Notes: a model not told the origin generated them from the sequence alone. DNA of 23,736 nt from Thermocladium sp. (GCA_023269935.1 JAGDXC010000016.1:1-23736), one strand, 5' to 3'. Shown: positions 9,993-17,769, numbered from the stretch's first letter. Program-made: numbers and translations.

Positions 9993-11129
9993 ATGAGCAT
10001 AGTCTTGCTTGATGATTGCGGAAGCAAATTTCAACCAATTTCCTACACTACTCCAACTCCTTTCCTAATAACGGGAGGATTAAGACTGGTGGAGCATTGG
10101 ATGATTAGATTAAGGAGCAGCATTGGTCTGTACTTATACATGAGTAAGGATGAATCCTCAATTCACGTGAGGCGTAATAGGCTCCTAATCAATAAATTCC
10201 TGGACTATACTCTGCGACTGGAGGAGGAACCGCCAAGCATCGCCGTCTCAGCCTGCGTATTGCCGACGAGTTCAACCGTGAATAAGGTCATGGATTACGT
10301 AAAGCTTGGCGTGAAGGTCACTTGCGGAGAGAGAATTTTAGTCTATGGACCGGGGAAAATAGTTGAGGATTGCTCATTACAGGTGATAAATGGCATGTGG
10401 GACCTAATTAAGTTCAATGTGGATCTGCTTCGTGAAACCATACAATTATTGGGCAAGGGGGATGTGGTTACCATTGGATCCAGGGTGCATAGTGGATTGT
10501 ATTTGGATACCAGGAATGGACCCGTGGCGATGATTGGGTCGGATCTTGGGGATGCAATAAGCATTAAGGGCCCTGCCTTAATAGGGCCAGAATGTGAGGT
10601 TCAATCATTCACTGTGATTAGGCCCGGTTCCGTCATATACATGCAGAACACGGTCGGCGGCGAAGTGAAGAACAGCATCCTGGATAGAGAAAGCAGGAAG
10701 CCTCATCACGGTTACCTAGGAGATTCATATGTGGGTAAGTGGATAAATCTCGGCGCAGGCACATCAGTTTCAAACCTGAAGAATACGCTTGGCCCAGTTA
10801 GGTACATGGGTCACGATACGGGCATGAATAAGCTTGGCCCAGTTATTGGGGACTGGGTTCGTTCCGGCATAAATACCAGCATAATGACGGGCAAAGCAAT
10901 TGGGCCTGGTTCTCAAGTGTATGGTGTAGTTACTTCCGATGTTCCTCCATTTATTTTCTACAAGAACTATGGAGAGCCAGCGATGAGCGTCGCCGATCGC
11001 AATAAGGTGATTGAGATAATTCGGAGAGCCACCAGAGATGATGAGGATGAGGCCATGTTAGTCTCATTAATTTATGAATCCACCTCCGAATTAAGGAGGG
11101 GAATTAAGCAAACCCATTTTAGACTCTAA
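9993..11129 (+). CDS. GlmU-like putative sugar-nucleotide transferase
   Basis: 378-residue protein with a divergent nucleotidyltransferase-like N-terminus (LLDDCGSKFQPIS...) instead of the classic G-x-G-T-R loop, followed by a left-handed beta-helix of hexapeptide repeats (about 160-315) with KPHHGYLGDSYVGKW at 236-250 and NLGAGT at 252-257. This layout resembles the alternative, Bacteroidetes-type GlmU family, whose members open with an ILFDD-type strand. A role in making UDP-GlcNAc or another activated sugar is inferred from the family. No sugar gene adjoins it. A TATA-like CTAAAATA at 9963-9970 fits a leaderless start at 9993. Confidence 0.75.
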   Translation: MSIVLLDDCGSKFQPISYTTPTPFLITGGLRLVEHWMIRLRSSIGLYLYMSKDESSIHVRRNRLLINKFLDYTLRLEEEPPSIAVSACVLPTSSTVNKVMDYVKLGVKVTCGERILVYGPGKIVEDCSLQVINGMWDLIKFNVDLLRETIQLLGKGDVVTIGSRVHSGLYLDTRNGPVAMIGSDLGDAISIKGPALIGPECEVQSFTVIRPGSVIYMQNTVGGEVKNSILDRESRKPHHGYLGDSYVGKWINLGAGTSVSNLKNTLGPVRYMGHDTGMNKLGPVIGDWVRSGINTSIMTGKAIGPGSQVYGVVTSDVPPFIFYKNYGEPAMSVADRNKVIEIIRRATRDDEDEAMLVSLIYESTSELRRGIKQTHFRL

Positions 11130-11290
11130 CCATGTGCTTGCTTCTCCGGGCGATGATTACGCTATGTAGAAATCAGTGCCTCATGAGGATAAACAAGGCC
11201 CTTAACTGGAATTTATTGTATTATACTGTCATTCTAGTTTATAAATTTTTCTATTGATAATTAGGTCCTATCTCTTCTCGTTGATAAGAG

Positions 11291-11298
11291 AGAAATAA
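11291..11298 (+). promoter_or_regulatory. TATA-like box of the sulfur-relay operon
   Basis: The AT-rich GAAATAATA lies 24-31 bases before the ATG at 11322, favouring that start over the ATG at 11307. A small inverted repeat (TCTCTT 11271-11276 with AAGAGA 11286-11291) overlaps its left edge and could be an operator. Confidence 0.4.
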
Positions 11299-11321
11299 TA
11301 CAGCTTATGTATAGTAATTCG

Positions 11322-11741
11322 ATGAGTATGGGGGAAAATAAGAAGATCGGGATGGTGGTTTTCTCGGGGACGGAGGATAAAATGATTCCCGTGGGAGTTA
11401 TATCCCAGGGAGCGGCGGCGATGGGGTATGACGTAATGATATTCTTCACTGGGTGGGCAATGTTTAGGCTCCTCAAGAAGCCCATGGAGCCCACGTGGCC
11501 CAAGGAGTTTGAGCAAATGGTGCCTGCATTAATGGATGGAATGAAGAGGATAAAGGCCCCAAGTTGGTTGGATATGTTGAAGCAAGCAAAGGAGATGGGG
11601 GCAAAAATATACGTGTGCTCAATGATGTCGCAAGCCGCTGGACTACGGAAGGAGGACTTCGATTCCTCCTTGGTGGATGACGTGGTGGGTGTAGCTGCAT
11701 TCCTCGAAATGGCCGAGGGAGGACAAGTCCTATTTATTTGA
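11322..11741 (+). CDS. DsrE2-like sulfur-transfer protein
   Basis: 139-residue DsrE/DsrF-superfamily protein, closest in pattern to DsrE2. It opens with the Rossmann-like strand IGMVVFSGTEDK, followed by GVISQGAAAMGYDVMIFFTGWA. Its single cysteine lies in AKIYVCSMMSQAAGL (residue 104 if numbered from the ATG at 11307, 99 from 11322), the position that carries persulfide in DsrE-type sulfurtransferases. Start choice is open among ATGs at 11307, 11322 and 11328; promoter spacing supports 11322. It is the first gene of a tight four-gene operon with TusA, an SQR-like flavoprotein and a DUF1641-like protein, so it probably passes sulfane sulfur to or from TusA in the cytoplasm. Confidence 0.88.
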   Translation: MSMGENKKIGMVVFSGTEDKMIPVGVISQGAAAMGYDVMIFFTGWAMFRLLKKPMEPTWPKEFEQMVPALMDGMKRIKAPSWLDMLKQAKEMGAKIYVCSMMSQAAGLRKEDFDSSLVDDVVGVAAFLEMAEGGQVLFI

Positions 11742-11747
11742 GGTGAT
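11740..11747 (+). promoter_or_regulatory. Shine-Dalgarno site of tusA
   Basis: GAGGTGAT overlaps the upstream TGA stop and lies 5 bases before the GTG start at 11753, identical to the site in front of rps17. Confidence 0.7.
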
Positions 11748-11752
11748 CCCAC

Positions 11753-11989
11753 GTGACTCAAGCCACAAGAACCGTGGATGCACGGGGACTATCATGCCCC
11801 GGCCCAATAACCGAGTTGGTGAAGGCGTATAGGAACTCGAAGATGGGGGACATTATAGAGGTGCTGGCGACAGATGAGGGATTTAAGCAGGACGTGCAGG
11901 CCTGGATACGGAAGACAGGTAATGAGCTTATAGAGCTTAAGGAAGAGAATGGAGAGATAAGGGCGTTGATACGGATAGTGAAGCGGTGA
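11753..11989 (+). CDS. tusA: TusA-family sulfur carrier protein
   Basis: 78-residue TusA/SirA-like protein. The hallmark DARGLSCPGPI carries Cys15 followed by Pro, the residue that forms the persulfide. The remainder gives the two-layer alpha/beta sandwich (IEVLATDEGFKQDVQAWIRK, then the strand GEIRALIRIVKR). It starts with GTG behind a strong ribosome binding site and its stop lies inside the GGTGA preceding the next gene. In sulfur-oxidising archaea and bacteria TusA relays sulfur between DsrE-type proteins and oxidative enzymes; here the linked SQR-like flavoprotein is the obvious partner. No heterodisulfide-reductase-like genes are in the window. Confidence 0.93.
   Translation: MTQATRTVDARGLSCPGPITELVKAYRNSKMGDIIEVLATDEGFKQDVQAWIRKTGNELIELKEENGEIRALIRIVKR
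11985..11989 (+). promoter_or_regulatory. Shine-Dalgarno site containing the tusA stop codon
   Basis: GGTGA includes the TGA stop of tusA and lies exactly 5 bases before the GTG at 11995. The same GGTGA-plus-5 spacing precedes rps17, the DUF1641-like gene and the His-rich peptide gene. It therefore selects 11995 over the upstream in-frame GTG at 11986. Confidence 0.6.
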
Positions 11990-11994
11990 CCGCC

Positions 11995-13176
11995 GTGAAG
12001 AATGTAGTGATAATAGGCGGCGGCGCCGGTGGAGCAATGTTGGCCAATAGGTTGCCTAGCGATGAGTTTAATGTCACGCTGATAGATAAGGAGGGCTATA
12101 ATTACTATCTTCCCTGGCTTCTATATGTGGCGTTTAAGGGATCAAGGCGCGAGATGAAGAGGAGCCTTGAATCTATACTGAAGCCGAATGTGAGGTTAAT
12201 TAAGTCAACGGTGACGGCGATTAACCTCAGCGATAAGTGGATTGAATTAATTAATGGAAAGAGAATAAACTACGACTATGTCGTTATAGCGGCCGGCGCA
12301 GATGTTGATGACTCGAAGATTAATGGGTTACATGATTTAATGGTTAGGTACGGTAATTACTACACCAATGAGGAGAACGCGTTAAAGGTATGGAGGACTC
12401 TGAACTCCATTAAGGAGGGCACTCTACTCATCGCCGTATCCGACCCCAAGCATCGTTGCCCCCCATCCCCCATGGAGGGCGCCTTCTTGGCGGAGGAATT
12501 CATCAGGTCAAGGGGGCTCAGCGATAAGGTTAAGGTAGTCTTCGCCACTCCCTATCCAAGGCCTTATCCTGCGGAGCCAATGAATGAGGTTGTGGAGCCG
12601 ATAATGAGGGAAAGGGGTATAGAAATAGTCAATTTCTTCACGCTTGATTATGTGGAGCCGAATAAGCAGGTAATGCGTTCCTTGGAGGGAGATGAATTAA
12701 AGTATGATGCGGCAATAGTTGTGCCGCCCCATGTGGGGGCCAGACTAAAGTATTACCCGGAGGACGTTATTGATAGTGATGGTTTTGTTCTAGCGGATAA
12801 ATTAACGAATAGGATTAAGGGGTTTGATGATGCATTCGTGATAGGCGATGCTTCAGCCGTGCCTGTGGCTAAGACTGGGGTAACGGCTCACTTGGAGGCC
12901 AGCGTCGTGGCTAGGATACTCATGGGAGAGGACGCCAAGAATAGTGGTAGAACTAATTGTCCATTTGACTTGGGCTATGGCCTAGGCACGTTCGTTATAG
13001 GCGATTACTATACCCCAGTGGTGAAGTATCCGCCGAACAAGATTAATCACATGATGAAGATGGCTTTTGCAGCCATTTATTGGGACATGATTAAGTACCC
13101 CGAGTTATGGGATCCAATATTTGACTCATTCTTTGACGCCACTAATCCCTCAATCCTAAAGAGGATATACGGGTGA
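11995..13176 (+). CDS. SQR-like FAD-dependent oxidoreductase
   Basis: 393-residue flavoprotein of the sulfide:quinone oxidoreductase / flavocytochrome c-like group. The FAD-binding GGGAGG is at residues 8-13, the second-domain segment is VIAAGAD, and the C-terminal FAD motif is FVIGDAS. There are only two cysteines, Cys155 (HRCPPSP) and Cys322 (TNCPFDLGYG). These sit where SQRs carry the two redox cysteines next to the flavin, supporting persulfide chemistry. The C-terminal 45 residues are amphipathic and aromatic (MMKMAFAAIYWDMIKYPELW), as expected for monotopic membrane binding. The operon with DsrE2-like, TusA and DUF1641-like proteins supports a role in sulfane-sulfur metabolism. True sulfide oxidation is not proven; it could be an SQR paralogue. 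Confidence 0.87.
   Translation: MKNVVIIGGGAGGAMLANRLPSDEFNVTLIDKEGYNYYLPWLLYVAFKGSRREMKRSLESILKPNVRLIKSTVTAINLSDKWIELINGKRINYDYVVIAAGADVDDSKINGLHDLMVRYGNYYTNEENALKVWRTLNSIKEGTLLIAVSDPKHRCPPSPMEGAFLAEEFIRSRGLSDKVKVVFATPYPRPYPAEPMNEVVEPIMRERGIEIVNFFTLDYVEPNKQVMRSLEGDELKYDAAIVVPPHVGARLKYYPEDVIDSDGFVLADKLTNRIKGFDDAFVIGDASAVPVAKTGVTAHLEASVVARILMGEDAKNSGRTNCPFDLGYGLGTFVIGDYYTPVVKYPPNKINHMMKMAFAAIYWDMIKYPELWDPIFDSFFDATNPSILKRIYG
13172..13176 (+). promoter_or_regulatory. Shine-Dalgarno site containing the SQR-like stop codon
   Basis: GGTGA contains the TGA stop and lies 5 bases before the ATG at 13182. It favours that ATG over the overlapping GTG at 13173. Confidence 0.55.
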
Positions 13177-13181
13177 GGCAC

Positions 13182-13787
13182 ATGTCTATTCTGGTTGACG
13201 ATGAGATAGAACGAATGTTGACGCCGCGCACCGTGGAACTAATGAGCAAGCTGGTCTCTGTTCTCGATAAGCTTGATGGGTCAGGGCTTCTAGATGCATT
13301 AGCTAATTTAGCGTCAAGCGACGTTATCGGCGAATTAGCGAGGATATTCTTGACCACGGATCTAGTTAAGGCATTAAACGGTATCGATAACCTACTCAAG
13401 TTGGCAAGCGAGCTCTCGGATGTCGACGCAATGGATGGTCTAATTAAATTGGTGAGACTAATTAAGGCAATCAATGGCACTGGACTAATTGATTCAATGA
13501 CCGATATAGCAAGCGATCCAGAAGTAATTGGGGAAGTATCTAGGGCCTTATTATCGACGGGCCTTATCCACTTATTGAATAATCTAGATGAGTTAAGCAA
13601 GGCATTGGCATCCATTGACTTCAAGGCCCTTGCCAAATTATTGACGGCATTGTCACAGGGATTAACGGAGGGCCCCAAGCAAGCCGAGTCCCTTGATATG
13701 GTTAAGAAATTGCTTTCCAGCAGCGATGCAAAGAAGGGCCTCTCCATGTTAATTAACGTATTGGAGAGAATGGGCTCAACTTCCTAG
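13182..13787 (+). CDS. DUF1641-like helical protein
   Basis: 201-residue all-helical protein built from repeated Leu/Asp-rich helices of roughly 30-40 residues (DKLDGSGLLDALANLAS, VRLIKAINGTGLIDSMTDIA, LNNLDELSKALASIDF). This is the look of DUF1641 proteins, which are commonly found beside SQR-like flavoproteins and oxidoreductases and are of unknown biochemical role. It is the last gene of the operon, coupled to the SQR-like gene by an overlapping stop and ribosome binding site. It has no cysteines and no membrane helix. I infer a binding or scaffold partner of the flavoprotein. Confidence 0.75.
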   Translation: MSILVDDEIERMLTPRTVELMSKLVSVLDKLDGSGLLDALANLASSDVIGELARIFLTTDLVKALNGIDNLLKLASELSDVDAMDGLIKLVRLIKAINGTGLIDSMTDIASDPEVIGEVSRALLSTGLIHLLNNLDELSKALASIDFKALAKLLTALSQGLTEGPKQAESLDMVKKLLSSSDAKKGLSMLINVLERMGSTS

Positions 13788-13830
13788 GGAGCTAAAAATA
13801 ATTCCCGTATTCCAACTTCCATAAACAAAG

Positions 13831-13838
13831 TATTTAAA
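13831..13838 (+). promoter_or_regulatory. TATA-like box of rpoN
   Basis: TATTTAAA is centred about 27 bases before the ATG at 13862, indicating a leaderless transcript separate from the sulfur operon. Confidence 0.65.
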
Positions 13839-13861
13839 GCCGGACATGTATTGGTTTACTA

Positions 13862-14068
13862 ATGATAACGCCTGTCAGATGTTGGACGTGCGGTAAGCCC
13901 CTGGGCCATCTTTGGGAGCCCTTCAGGAAGAGGGTATCCGCGGGCGAGGATCCGGGGAAGGTATTGGATGATCTTGGATTAACTAGGTACTGCTGTAGAA
14001 GAACATTGCTGGGCCACGTTGAGTTAATAGATTCCATTTTGCCATATAATAGAATGGAGAATCCATAA
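13862..14068 (+). CDS. rpoN: DNA-directed RNA polymerase subunit N (Rpb10)
   Basis: 68-residue RpoN, the archaeal counterpart of eukaryotic Rpb10 and a small zinc-binding assembly subunit of RNA polymerase; it is unrelated to bacterial sigma-54. The zinc ligands are Cys7 and Cys10 ([12 protein letters not shown]) and the adjacent pair Cys44-Cys45 ([16 protein letters not shown]), the invariant signature. Length is typical (60-70). It has its own TATA-like box and no obvious partner. In many archaea rpoN lies with rps9 and rpl13, which are not here. Confidence 0.96.
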   Translation: MITPVRCWTCGKPLGHLWEPFRKRVSAGEDPGKVLDDLGLTRYCCRRTLLGHVELIDSILPYNRMENP

Positions 14069-14093
14069 AACCACCTTCAAGATCCACATTAAA

Positions 14094-14105
14094 GTATTTA
14101 ATTAA
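14094..14105 (+). promoter_or_regulatory. TATA-like box of the membrane protein gene
   Basis: GTATTTAATTAA is centred 27 bases before the GTG at 14126, which supports this non-ATG leaderless start. Confidence 0.6.
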
Positions 14106-14125
14106 CTACTTAGCATGGGGAATCA

Positions 14126-14920
14126 GTGAATAGGGGAGGGTTTAAGGCGGCGAGGATTAATGATAACGTAGTTAAGCCAATTCGCCGCGCATTAATTGCT
14201 GCATTGCTGATTCTGGTGATTTTTCTGATAATAACGTCGTTAATTGCAGTGGCCCAGGAAAGTATTTCAATAAATAAAACGGTTGAGGTGAGTAATGTTA
14301 CTATTTATTACTTGAAGAAGGGGATAGTTATGGCCTACGGCTCTAACGGCGTCTTAATCAATGGCTCCATTTACATAGTGACAGTTTATAGGTCAGGTAA
14401 TTATTTATTAATATATGGTGTAACCCAGAGCCAACAAGCCATTAATGCATCTCCAGTACCTAAGCCCCGCTCCATTCACCCAAATATAGTCAAGGAAACG
14501 CCGGTAATCAATTCACTTTATAAGTCACGCGAACCAACACAGCTCAACCCTCAACAACCCTCTCCAGCCCCGGCTTCCCCCGGCTTCTTCTCAATGGCTG
14601 TGCTGGGGCTCGTGACTTCATTGGCGGCATCGACGATCACGGTATCCATGATCATCATCAGCGAGAATAAGCGTAAATGTATTGATCACGAGATGAGCAG
14701 GTTAGTGGATTGGTTGGGGGCCCGTAGGCCATCTATAACGCCCCGGGAGTTAATTAATGAGGCGCCGCCATGGTCTATCAAGGAGGTTTCAAGAGTGGTG
14801 GACATGTATGAGGCATTCATGTATGGGAATGAGCACATAGATTGCGGCGAATTTAAGAAAGCCGTGGCTGAGGCTATGATGTGGAAGCCGGTATCGATGA
14901 AGCAGGCCGAGGCCCAGTGA
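14126..14920 (+). CDS. Two-helix membrane protein with a DUF4129-like cytoplasmic end
   Basis: 264 residues. A membrane helix at about 21-43 (RRALIAALLILVIFLIITSL) is followed by a predicted outside segment rich in beta strands and Asn, with NKT/NVT/NGS sequons. After a Pro/Gln-rich stalk (about 107-152) comes a second helix at 155-179 and a cytoplasmic tail. The tail's SITPRELINEAP...VVDMYEAFMYG resembles the C-terminal DUF4129 element of archaeal membrane proteins. Function is unknown. The GTG start is supported by promoter spacing. The last 40 bases overlap the RNase HII gene in another frame, so the two genes are cotranscribed. Confidence 0.8.
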   Translation: MNRGGFKAARINDNVVKPIRRALIAALLILVIFLIITSLIAVAQESISINKTVEVSNVTIYYLKKGIVMAYGSNGVLINGSIYIVTVYRSGNYLLIYGVTQSQQAINASPVPKPRSIHPNIVKETPVINSLYKSREPTQLNPQQPSPAPASPGFFSMAVLGLVTSLAASTITVSMIIISENKRKCIDHEMSRLVDWLGARRPSITPRELINEAPPWSIKEVSRVVDMYEAFMYGNEHIDCGEFKKAVAEAMMWKPVSMKQAEAQ

Positions 14921-15486
14921 TTGGTCCAATGGTGGTGGCCATAGTCTCAACCAGTGATCAATCCAGGCTAGAGAGGATTGGAGTTAAGGATTCCAAGAAA
15001 TTAAGTCCCCACAGGAGAACCCAATTATTTAGGCAGATACTGACCATGGCGAGCTGCGTTAAGTCAATTATTGTGCCCCCCGACGAGATAGATAGATATG
15101 TAATGGTGAATGGACTAAATGATTTGGAAATGAGAAAAATGATCGAATTAATATCTATGTGCGAGGCCGACACTATTTACGTGGATTCCCCTGACCCTAA
15201 ACCGGATAGATTCGGGAAACGGCTTGAGGAAGCAACGGGAAGAAGAGTAATAGCGATGAATAAGGCCGATGCTATTATACCCGTGGTTTCTGCCGCCAGC
15301 ATAATAGCTAAGGTAACTAGGGATAATGAAATAGCTAAATTAAGGCGCGAGTACGGAGACTTCGGAAGCGGGTACCCCAGCGATCCCAGAACGATTGACT
15401 TCCTAAAGAAGTGGATAAAGCAACACGGTTCTCTACCTCCAATAGTTCGAAGAACTTGGAAAACAATTGACGACATTAAAGGCTAA
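14881..15486 (+). CDS. rnhB: Ribonuclease HII
   Basis: 201-residue RNase HII, which nicks the RNA strand of RNA-DNA hybrids and single ribonucleotides in DNA. The N-terminal AGIDEAGRGPVIGP gives Asp6, Glu7 and the GRG ribonucleotide-recognition motif. Asp102 (VDSPDPK) and Asp130 (NKADAIIPVVSAASIIAK) complete the four acidic catalytic residues. The C-terminus SGYPSDPRTIDFL and a late Tyr/Trp region are typical. The start is a GTG inside the upstream gene, with TGAGG 7 bases before it. Any later start would lose the catalytic Asp6-Glu7. Confidence 0.95.
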   Translation: MEAGIDEAGRGPVIGPMVVAIVSTSDQSRLERIGVKDSKKLSPHRRTQLFRQILTMASCVKSIIVPPDEIDRYVMVNGLNDLEMRKMIELISMCEADTIYVDSPDPKPDRFGKRLEEATGRRVIAMNKADAIIPVVSAASIIAKVTRDNEIAKLRREYGDFGSGYPSDPRTIDFLKKWIKQHGSLPPIVRRTWKTIDDIKG

Positions 15487-15630
15487 AACTAAATAAATGG
15501 GTATTACCACCGCATTATCTCGCAACACCTAATATCCAAAGGAAATATTCTCATAATCCTAAAATCCTTAATGGTTTACCGGATCCCAGGAAATCAGGGG
15601 CTAAATCGTCTAGTATTAATGGAGAATTCT

Positions 15631-15670
15631 GTGAACTACCCCGCCCTCACGGACGGGGGCTTCCGCCCCC
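15631..15670 (-). mobile_element. Solitary IS200/IS605-type right end (possible omega-RNA 3' stem)
   Basis: On the plus strand it begins GTGAACTACCCCG and carries a hairpin, CCCCG (15639-15643) with CGGGG (15654-15658) plus CC/GG. On the minus strand this is the motif that follows tnpB genes in archaeal IS200/IS605 elements, where it forms the 3' stem of the TnpB guide RNA. A second, mutually exclusive perfect hairpin, GGGGGC-TTCC-GCCCCC (15655-15670), reuses the same G-run. No tnpB adjoins it. It lies just before the tRNA-Leu promoter and may alternatively act as a terminator after rnhB. Confidence 0.5.
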
Positions 15671-15682
15671 TTAACCCCAAAA

Positions 15683-15691
15683 GGTTAAAAA
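15683..15691 (+). promoter_or_regulatory. TATA-like box of tRNA-Leu
   Basis: GTTAAAAAT lies about 30 bases before the tRNA 5' end, the normal box A position for archaeal tRNA genes. Confidence 0.55.
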
Positions 15692-15716
15692 TACCTCAAG
15701 CTAAGCAAAACATGGA

Positions 15717-15801
15717 GCGGGGGTGCCCGAGCATGGTCAAAGGGGGCGGACTCAAGATCCGTTGGCGTAGGCCTGCGTGGGTTCAAGTCCCACCCCCCGC
15801 A
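15717..15801 (+). tRNA. tRNA-Leu (anticodon CAA)
   Basis: A complete class II cloverleaf of 85 bases. The acceptor stem GCGGGGG pairs with CCCCCGC (15794-15800), with discriminator A. The anticodon stem GCGGA/TCCGT (with a G-T pair) encloses the loop CTCAAGA with anticodon CAA. A long variable arm (GGCGTAGGCCTGC region) identifies tRNA-Leu, and the T arm is GTGGG-TTCAAGT-CCCAC. There is no intron and CCA is not encoded. A T-rich stretch at 15814-15827 probably ends the transcript. It stands alone between rnhB and the MFS exporter gene. Confidence 0.95.
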
Positions 15802-15868
15802 TCACCAATAGGGTTCTTATTTTTGTTCTGGCTCTATTCCATTATATCCACTTTTAACCTAGCGGTGA

Positions 15869-17578
15869 TTACGGGTGTTCTCTCGGGGAGGATAGTTTAT
15901 TGTTTGGGTAAATGTGTTTTTCTTCCTTGGATTCCTCATAGATATACTTTTCTCCTCTCATGTATGAGAGCACTGCGCCAATTATCACTAGCATTATTGA
16001 TATGTATAGCGAGATCCTTAGCCCCATCATAAATGGCGGTCCAAGCACGCTGGGCAGGAAGGCGCTGGAATTCAATGCATTAACTATATTCGCCGGCAGA
16101 TTATTTGTTATGGTGCTTGGCAGTATTGATGCGGGATCAACTCCTAGGAATGCTGCAAAGAGCAAGCTTGATGCGGGGATCCTCGATAATGCGGAGGCCA
16201 CATCCATTGGCAAGCCATAGCTTAACGCCACTTCATGGATCCTAGCGGGTACGTATTGGGAGAAAATGCTCATTGCTATTGAGAAGAACATTGCCATGCT
16301 TATAGTTGAGCCCACGTTACTGAATGTCTGCCTCATGCCATTACCGACACCCCTATCCCTGGGATGCAGCGCATTCATTATTGACGTGGTGTTGGGGGCG
16401 CTGAATAGGCCATTGCCAAATCCATTAATGAATAGTATAGATTCAAATTCGGCTAAATTAAAGTTATAGGGCAGTAGGGTAAGCAGGTAGAGCGATACGG
16501 CTATGATTGCCATGCCCACCGTGGCCACTATCCTAGCGCCATACCTATCAGTAAGGGCGCCTCCTATTGGTGCCATTACCACTACCCCGACAAGCATTGG
16601 AAGCATGTAAATGCCTGCCCAAAACGGTGTCTCTAAGTAACTGAAGCCATGTAACGGCAAGTATATGCCCTGGAGCCAAATGGTTAGTAGGAACATGATG
16701 GCTCCCCTCGCCACGGATGATAGGAATAGCGCCATTATGCCATAGGTGAATGGTTTCACCTTAAATAGCGATATATTGAAGAGCGGCGACTCCTGCCTAA
16801 GCTCTACCGGTATGAATGCGGCCAGCATAATTGCTCCGACGATGAATGATGATATGACAATTGGGTTGCTCCACCCCATTTCGGAGTTACCATATGGCAT
16901 CAATGCATAGGTGAAGCCGAGGGACATTAGGACTAGGCCCGCCGCCAAGGTTATGTTTCCCCAGTAGTCTATCTTCACCTTAATGCTATTGCTTGTCCTC
17001 CTTAATTTTAATGCTGACCATAATGCTCCAGTTACTGCGAATGGTACATTTACCACAAATATGAGGTGCCAATCATAGTTTGATAATAAACCACCAAGTA
17101 TTATGCCCAAGAAGGATCCAATTATGAATGAGGCTTGGTTAAGCCCTAGAGCCTTGCCTCGCTCACTGGATGGAAATGCATCTGTCAGCAAGGCAGTGCT
17201 ATTCACCATTATGAAGCCGCCGCCTATTGCTTGGATCATCCTGAACACTATTAGGAGCATTACTCCCAAGTTCCCTGAGTTGCTTGGTATTATTGAGAGT
17301 AGAATTGAAGATGCTGCAAATATTATGAAGCCTAATGTATATAATCTAGTTCTACCATATAGGTCTGAGATCCTTCCAAATGTGACTAGAATGCTGGCCA
17401 GCACCATGCTATACCCCATCAGCACCCAAAGGAGGTAATCGAATTCTCCAGGTAGGAATGGATTAACATTTAGCCCCCTAAATATGGTGGGCAGAGAGAT
17501 GAGGACTATATACATATTTATCGATGCCATTATGACTCCAAGGCTCGTATTAACCAATACAATCCACTTATATTCCAT
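15869..17578 (-). CDS. MFS transporter, 14-helix drug exporter type
   Basis: 569-residue major facilitator superfamily protein of the DHA2 (EmrB/QacA-like) type, with about 14 hydrophobic helices. Motif A is in the loop after helix 2 (GRISDLYGRTRLYTLG), with a second-half copy GALTDRYGARIVAT. The antiporter segment GGGFIMVNSTALLTDAF and the central LGIILGGLLSNYDWHLIF are typical of proton-coupled exporters. The tail is short and charged. Substrate cannot be deduced. A TATA-like element lies around 17606-17614. It is flanked by degraded IS200/IS605-type ends at 15631 and 17687 and a tRNA gene, in line with horizontal gain. Confidence 0.88.
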   Translation of the reverse strand: MEYKWIVLVNTSLGVIMASINMYIVLISLPTIFRGLNVNPFLPGEFDYLLWVLMGYSMVLASILVTFGRISDLYGRTRLYTLGFIIFAASSILLSIIPSNSGNLGVMLLIVFRMIQAIGGGFIMVNSTALLTDAFPSSERGKALGLNQASFIIGSFLGIILGGLLSNYDWHLIFVVNVPFAVTGALWSALKLRRTSNSIKVKIDYWGNITLAAGLVLMSLGFTYALMPYGNSEMGWSNPIVISSFIVGAIMLAAFIPVELRQESPLFNISLFKVKPFTYGIMALFLSSVARGAIMFLLTIWLQGIYLPLHGFSYLETPFWAGIYMLPMLVGVVVMAPIGGALTDRYGARIVATVGMAIIAVSLYLLTLLPYNFNLAEFESILFINGFGNGLFSAPNTTSIMNALHPRDRGVGNGMRQTFSNVGSTISMAMFFSIAMSIFSQYVPARIHEVALSYGLPMDVASALSRIPASSLLFAAFLGVDPASILPSTITNNLPANIVNALNSSAFLPSVLGPPFMMGLRISLYISIMLVIIGAVLSYMRGEKYIYEESKEEKHIYPNNKLSSPREHP

Positions 17579-17662
17579 CGATGTATAATGGCGTGGCGGA
17601 GAATCCTTAAAAAGTTAACTATCTACATGCAATAAGCCAAATACGCCCTAACCTATTGAAGT

Positions 17663-17677
17663 TTTTTCAATGAAAAA
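17663..17677. repeat. 15-base palindrome upstream of the MFS gene
   Basis: TTTTTCA-A-TGAAAAA has perfect 7-base arms. It lies about 85 bases before the MFS start codon and just outside its TATA-like box, so it could be an operator. Confidence 0.35.
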
Positions 17678-17686
17678 GGAAGGTAA

Positions 17687-17719
17687 GTAAACTACCCAGT
17701 CCTTGTGGGCGGGGTCTCT
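17687..17719 (-). mobile_element. Degraded IS200/IS605-type right end
   Basis: GTAAACTACCC, a short gap, then GGGCGGGGTCTC aligns in the same orientation with the copies at 15631 and 19519. The hairpin is damaged (only CCCA/TGGG remains), so this is a fossil. It lies between the divergent ends of the MFS promoter region and the methyltransferase 3' end. Confidence 0.4.
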
Positions 17720-17769
17720 TATGTTGAAAGATGAAAATTGATTAAAACATAATGCTGATAATTGCTGCA

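Noticed and set aside
11140..11200. Possible C/D-box small RNA between the GlmU-like gene and the sulfur operon
   Set aside because: GATGATT-like sequence is present, but proper C and D boxes (TGATGA and CTGA) at the right spacing are absent.
15571..16032. Plus-strand open frame of 153 codons
   Set aside because: It runs through the transposon-like end, the tRNA-Leu gene and the antisense of the MFS gene; it is not a plausible protein gene.
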